Origin: Winogradskyella sp.
GTDB taxonomy: Bacteria; Bacteroidota; Bacteroidia; Flavobacteriales; Flavobacteriaceae
Length of the DNA: 37,736 nt
Direction: 5' to 3'
Assembly: GCF_013213975.1 (NCBI RefSeq)
Contig: NZ_JABSST010000025.1
Location: 1 to 37,736 of the forward strand
The notes under the pieces are model-generated. The model was not told where the DNA came from. It worked only from the letters and a program-made list of their open reading frames with translations, and ran no database searches. Of this stretch, positions 34,724 through 37,736 are shown one piece after another (within the stretch, counting starts at the first letter, position 1; each line of letters starts with the position of its first letter). The position numbers and the translations under genes were made by a program.

Positions 34724-35550
34724 TATTCTGCTTTTTTCTTATAGAAGAACATAAAGTAAAGTCCAATTAAAATAAGAGGAACACTTAATACTTGTCCAGT
34801 ATTCATAAACCACACATAATCGTCTCGGCCATCAACTTGTGCTTTTTTAACAAATTCTACAAAGAATCTGATGGTCCAAAGTAGTACTAAGAATAATCCA
34901 AATAAAAAGCCTTCTTGTTTTGATTTGTTGGTTCTCCAATAAAAGAATAAGAGTCCGATAAAGACAAAAATGTAGAAGAATGCCTCATATAATTGTGCCG
35001 GGTGACGTGCAAAATTCTCCCCGTTTTGAACAAAAATAACCCCTAACGGACTGTCTGTCTTAAAGCCAACAATTTCAGAGTTAATAAAGTTACCAATGCG
35101 CACAAAAACAGCTCCTAAGGCAACCGGAATCACTACGCGATCTAAAATCCATAACCATGATCTATGTAATAAGTGCTTCTTGCGATACAAATACATTGAT
35201 ATAATCATTGCAATAGCAGCACCATGGCTGGCTAAACCTTGGAATCCAGTGAAGCGAATTCCGTCTTTAAAACTAAAAGGTAGAAATATGCTAAAAAAGT
35301 CCTCTTTAAATAACTCAGGCTCATAAAATATAACATGACCAAGCCGTGCGCCCAACATAATTCCTAAAACAGAATAAATAAATAAGGCATCTAGTGCATC
35401 TTTTGATTCACCTTCCTTTTTAAAAATTGGCTTCATGGTGTAGAATCCAATTACAAAAGCGATAATCCACATTAAACTATAAAAGTGTAGTTTAAAAAAA
35501 CCTAAATCAATAAATTTAATAGGATCCCATTCTATTTGGAGTAAGTACAT
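34723..35550 (-). CDS. lgt: Prolipoprotein diacylglyceryl transferase
   Basis: Integral membrane enzyme of 275 residues with about seven helices that transfers diacylglycerol from phosphatidylglycerol to the lipobox cysteine of prelipoproteins. Signatures: GARLGHVIFYEPELF, the catalytic His109 in GLASHGAAIAM, and the Lgt motif with Arg151 in VRIGNFINSEIVG. HPAQLYEAFFYIFVF and the late RFFVEFVKKAQ are also typical. A near-consensus -7 box (TATATTTA, plus-strand 35577-35570 read in reverse) lies about 20 bases upstream, so lgt may have its own promoter in addition to cysS-yidD read-through. Given the number of lipoproteins in this window it is a key maturation enzyme. Confidence 0.97.
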   Translation of the reverse strand: MYLLQIEWDPIKFIDLGFFKLHFYSLMWIIAFVIGFYTMKPIFKKEGESKDALDALFIYSVLGIMLGARLGHVIFYEPELFKEDFFSIFLPFSFKDGIRFTGFQGLASHGAAIAMIISMYLYRKKHLLHRSWLWILDRVVIPVALGAVFVRIGNFINSEIVGFKTDSPLGVIFVQNGENFARHPAQLYEAFFYIFVFIGLLFFYWRTNKSKQEGFLFGLFLVLLWTIRFFVEFVKKAQVDGRDDYVWFMNTGQVLSVPLILIGLYFMFFYKKKAE

Positions 35551-35615
35551 ATGCGATTGCTTTATGCTGTAAATATACTATTTTGAAAGAGATTCGAAAT
35601 GAGATTAACGTATAA

Positions 35616-35849
35616 TTAATCTTCCTTTGGTGGCACAGGATCATATCCTTTTCCTCCTAAAGGATGACAACTAAAAATACGCTTAATAGCTAGTTTACCA
35701 CCTTTGAAAATACCATGAACTTCTAAGGCCTCCTTTGCATAATGCGAACATGTGGGCTGATAACGACATGTGGCTGGTGTTATGGGTGATATAAAAGTTT
35801 GATAGAATTTTATCAGCCATATAAAGGGATATGTTAGAATTTTTTTCAC
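35616..35849 (-). CDS. yidD: Membrane protein insertion efficiency factor YidD
   Basis: Small protein of 77 residues that assists YidC-dependent membrane insertion. An amphipathic N-terminus ([18 protein letters not shown]) is followed by the diagnostic cysteine block [19 protein letters not shown] and by [20 protein letters not shown], ending [10 protein letters not shown]. Length is typical. It starts 2 bases after the cysS stop, unlike its more common place beside rnpA and yidC, so cysS and yidD form a tight operon here. Confidence 0.95.
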   Translation of the reverse strand: MKKILTYPFIWLIKFYQTFISPITPATCRYQPTCSHYAKEALEVHGIFKGGKLAIKRIFSCHPLGGKGYDPVPPKED

Positions 35850-35851
35850 AA

Positions 35852-37333
35852 TTACTTCGTTGTGAATGTTGTTCCTTCTCTACTATCTTTAAGCTGAATA
35901 CCAACTTCAGCAAGATCGTCTCTAATTTTATCAGAAAGCGCAAAATCTTTATTCTGTCTTGCTTGATTACGTAATTCAATTAATATTTCAACAGCACCAG
36001 CTAATTTATCTGCGCTAGAATCTTCTTTTGCAACATTGACTAAACCAAGAACATCAAAAGTAAAGTCATTCATTGTTTTCTTTAATAATTCGAGATCATC
36101 AGAATTCAAAGAAGCCTTATTATCTTTGATTTGATTGACCAATTTAGTAGCTTCAAAAAGATGAGCAATTAAAATTGGGGAATTAAAATCGTCATTCATC
36201 GCATCATAACACTTTTGCCTCCATTCAGAAACATCAAATGTTGAAGAATTTCCGCTGTTTAAAGAATCGAGTATATTAATCGCTTCCATGAGTCGATTAA
36301 AACCTTTTTCACTAGCCAACAGACCATCATCGGTAAGATCTAAAATACTTCTATATGATGATTGTGCATTAAAGAACCTAATAACACTCGGAGCATAAGC
36401 CTTCGTAAAAAATTTATTTTTACCTGAGAGTAGTTCGTCAGGATTAACAGTATTACCTGTACTTTTGGCCATGCGTTGTCCATTAAGATGTAACATATTA
36501 GTATGGATCCAATAATTTACTGGTGCAATACCTCTCGCTGCCACATTTTGCGCGATTTCGCTTTCATGATGAGGAAATTTTAAGTCTATCCCACCACCAT
36601 GAATATCAAAATTTTCACCTAAATATTTGGTGCTCATAGCTGTACACTCTATATGCCAGCCAGGAAAACCTTCTCCCCAAGGAGATGGCCACTTCATAAT
36701 GTGTTTGGAATCTGCTTTTTTCCATAGTGCAAAATCTTGCGGATTTTTCTTGTCACCTTGTCCCTGTAATTCGCGAGAATTGTTAATTAGGTCTTCTAAT
36801 TTTCTTTTACTTAAAACCCCATAATCGTGAGTTTCGTTGTATTTATGAACATCAAAATAAACTGATCCATTTACAACATAAGCAAAGCCATTATCAATAA
36901 TCATTTTAATAATTTCTATTTGCTCTATCAAATGTCCAGTTGCCGTTGGTTCTATGCTCGGAGGTAGAAAATTAAGCGTATCAAGAACTTTATGAAAATC
37001 TACCGTATATCGCTGAACAACCTCCATAGGTTCTAATTGTTCTAAACGCGCTTTTTTAGAAATCTTATCTTCACCTTCATCAGCATCATTTTCTAAGTGT
37101 CCAGCATCCGTAATATTTCTAACATAGCGCACCTTAAACCCCAAATGCCTAAAGTATCTGTAAATCATGTCAAAAGACATAAAAGTTCTTACATTACCTA
37201 GATGTACATTGCTGTAAACCGTAGGGCCACAAACATACATTCCAACATGACCACTACTTATGGGTTGAAATAGTTCTTTTTCTCCACTTAAGGAATTGTA
37301 AATTTTTATGTTTTGTGATTCGTATAGAGGCAT
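35852..37333 (-). CDS. cysS: Cysteinyl-tRNA synthetase
   Basis: Class Ia synthetase of 493 residues. The ATG at 37333 ([15 protein letters not shown]) is chosen; a longer frame would start at a TTG at 37363, which lies within the promoter -7 box. Zn ligands begin with Cys35 ([11 protein letters not shown]), with [10 protein letters not shown] and [10 protein letters not shown] supplying the others. The HIGH-type motif is HLGN at 44-47, and the KMSKS-type loop RMAKSTGN. The C-terminal DALR domain ends in the anticodon-binding region ([20 protein letters not shown]). Two bases separate its stop from yidD. Confidence 0.98.
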   Translation of the reverse strand: MPLYESQNIKIYNSLSGEKELFQPISSGHVGMYVCGPTVYSNVHLGNVRTFMSFDMIYRYFRHLGFKVRYVRNITDAGHLENDADEGEDKISKKARLEQLEPMEVVQRYTVDFHKVLDTLNFLPPSIEPTATGHLIEQIEIIKMIIDNGFAYVVNGSVYFDVHKYNETHDYGVLSKRKLEDLINNSRELQGQGDKKNPQDFALWKKADSKHIMKWPSPWGEGFPGWHIECTAMSTKYLGENFDIHGGGIDLKFPHHESEIAQNVAARGIAPVNYWIHTNMLHLNGQRMAKSTGNTVNPDELLSGKNKFFTKAYAPSVIRFFNAQSSYRSILDLTDDGLLASEKGFNRLMEAINILDSLNSGNSSTFDVSEWRQKCYDAMNDDFNSPILIAHLFEATKLVNQIKDNKASLNSDDLELLKKTMNDFTFDVLGLVNVAKEDSSADKLAGAVEILIELRNQARQNKDFALSDKIRDDLAEVGIQLKDSREGTTFTTK

Positions 37334-37360
37334 CCTGCTTATTCTGAATAAAGATTTAGA

Positions 37361-37391
37361 CAAAGCTAATTAACTAGCTATGATAAAACAA
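37361..37391 (-). promoter_or_regulatory. cysS promoter, TTG-N20-TAGCTTTG
   Basis: On the minus strand TTG (37391-37389) and TAGCTTTG (37368-37361) are separated by 20 bases, the Bacteroidota arrangement, with a 27-base leader to the cysS ATG. The -33 TTG begins immediately after the folE stop codon, so cysS is probably independent of folE. Confidence 0.75.
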
Positions 37392-37736
37392 CTAAAATTG
37401 AGTATCTAGATTAATATAATCTAAAAATTCGCGACGGGTTTCTTTTTCTTTGAATTTTCCACCAAATTCTGAAGTCACGGTGCTACTTTCAATATCTCTA
37501 ATGCCGCGAGAATTAACACAAAGGTGTTTAGCGTCTATAACACATGCCACATCTTCAGTATTTAAGACATGCTGCAGTTCTCTTACTATTTGTATGGTTA
37601 AACGCTCTTGTACTTGAGGACGCTTCGCATAATAATCGACGATACGATTCATTTTAGATAAACCAACTACAGTTCCATTAGAAATGTAAGCAACGTGGGC
37701 TCTGCCAACTATTGGCAACAAATGATGTTCGCAAGT
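37392..37736 (-). CDS. folE: GTP cyclohydrolase I (N-terminus beyond window)
   Basis: The C-terminal 114 residues of GTP cyclohydrolase I, which makes dihydroneopterin triphosphate for folate and for the queuosine precursor. The frame runs through the window edge: TCEHHLLPIVGRAHVAYIS contains the Zn ligand Cys and the conserved His pair, and CVIDAKHLCVNSRGI holds the second His/Cys set. GLSKMNRIVDYYAKRPQVQE and RLTIQIVRELQHVL are family hallmarks. A TTG at 37721 is internal and not a start. The true start lies outside the window. Confidence 0.96.
   Translation of the reverse strand, partial: TCEHHLLPIVGRAHVAYISNGTVVGLSKMNRIVDYYAKRPQVQERLTIQIVRELQHVLNTEDVACVIDAKHLCVNSRGIRDIESSTVTSEFGGKFKEKETRREFLDYINLDTQF

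Noticed and set aside
35695-35979. 94-residue minus frame spanning the cysS-yidD junction
   Set aside because: It lies in another frame across two certain genes (cysS and yidD) and has no coding signature.

Overview
This AT-rich window reads as chromosomal DNA of a marine-type member of the Flavobacteriaceae (Bacteroidota). The evidence is the family-typical proteins (fused SecDF, DUF2911, CarboxypepD_reg-like, DUF853, a sigma/FecR/STN-TonB receptor set), many short lipoproteins, absence of strong Shine-Dalgarno sequences, and repeated matches to the Bacteroidota -7 promoter box TAnnTTTG. Genus assignment is not possible from what I can see. No rRNA, tRNA, CRISPR array, intact IS element or prophage was recognised.

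Layout. 1-3.8 kb: remnant of a small secreted protein, an orphan TPR sensor histidine kinase, and an isolated GH53 endo-galactanase lipoprotein. 3.9-7.7 kb: argS, an exported CarboxypepD_reg-like protein, and a DinB/YfiT-like protein, with a shared bidirectional terminator between the last two. 7.7-13.3 kb: a cell-surface signalling unit (TonB receptor with STN domain, FecR anti-sigma, ECF sigma) facing a divergent, very acidic, cysteine-containing repeat lipoprotein. 13.4-15.7 kb: ffh and folD. 15.8-20.5 kb, minus strand: probable operon HerA-like ATPase (DUF853) > lipoprotein > cupin > alpha/beta hydrolase > rluF, then a VOC-family pseudogene. 20.6-22.3 kb: exported RidA, queE, and a convergent DUF2911 protein. 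22.5-27.7 kb: asnB, a 1.57-kb gene-poor gap with several hairpins, and gyrB. 27.8-30.9 kb: decayed outer-membrane-like pseudogene, mdh, then two small envelope genes that resemble the SecD periplasmic P1 domain (the first split by a stop codon). 31-34.1 kb: fused secDF. 34.2-37.7 kb, minus strand: folE (partial at the window edge), then cysS, yidD, lgt and a DUF192 lipoprotein.

How it fits together. Most of the window is housekeeping: translation (argS, cysS), secretion and lipoprotein biogenesis (ffh, secDF, yidD, lgt), one-carbon/folate and deazaguanine chemistry (folD, folE, queE), topology (gyrB), rRNA modification (rluF) and central metabolism (mdh, asnB). The accessory interest lies in three places: the sigma/FecR/TonB unit with its uncharacterised acidic surface lipoprotein; the pair of SecD-P1-like genes directly upstream of secDF; and the concentration of decaying genes (four probable pseudogenes, three with an in-frame TAA in otherwise readable sequence). 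Start codons were corrected for four genes (GH53, ffh, rluF, cysS) where a longest-ORF reading begins at an upstream TTG; in ffh and cysS that TTG lies inside the probable promoter -7 box.
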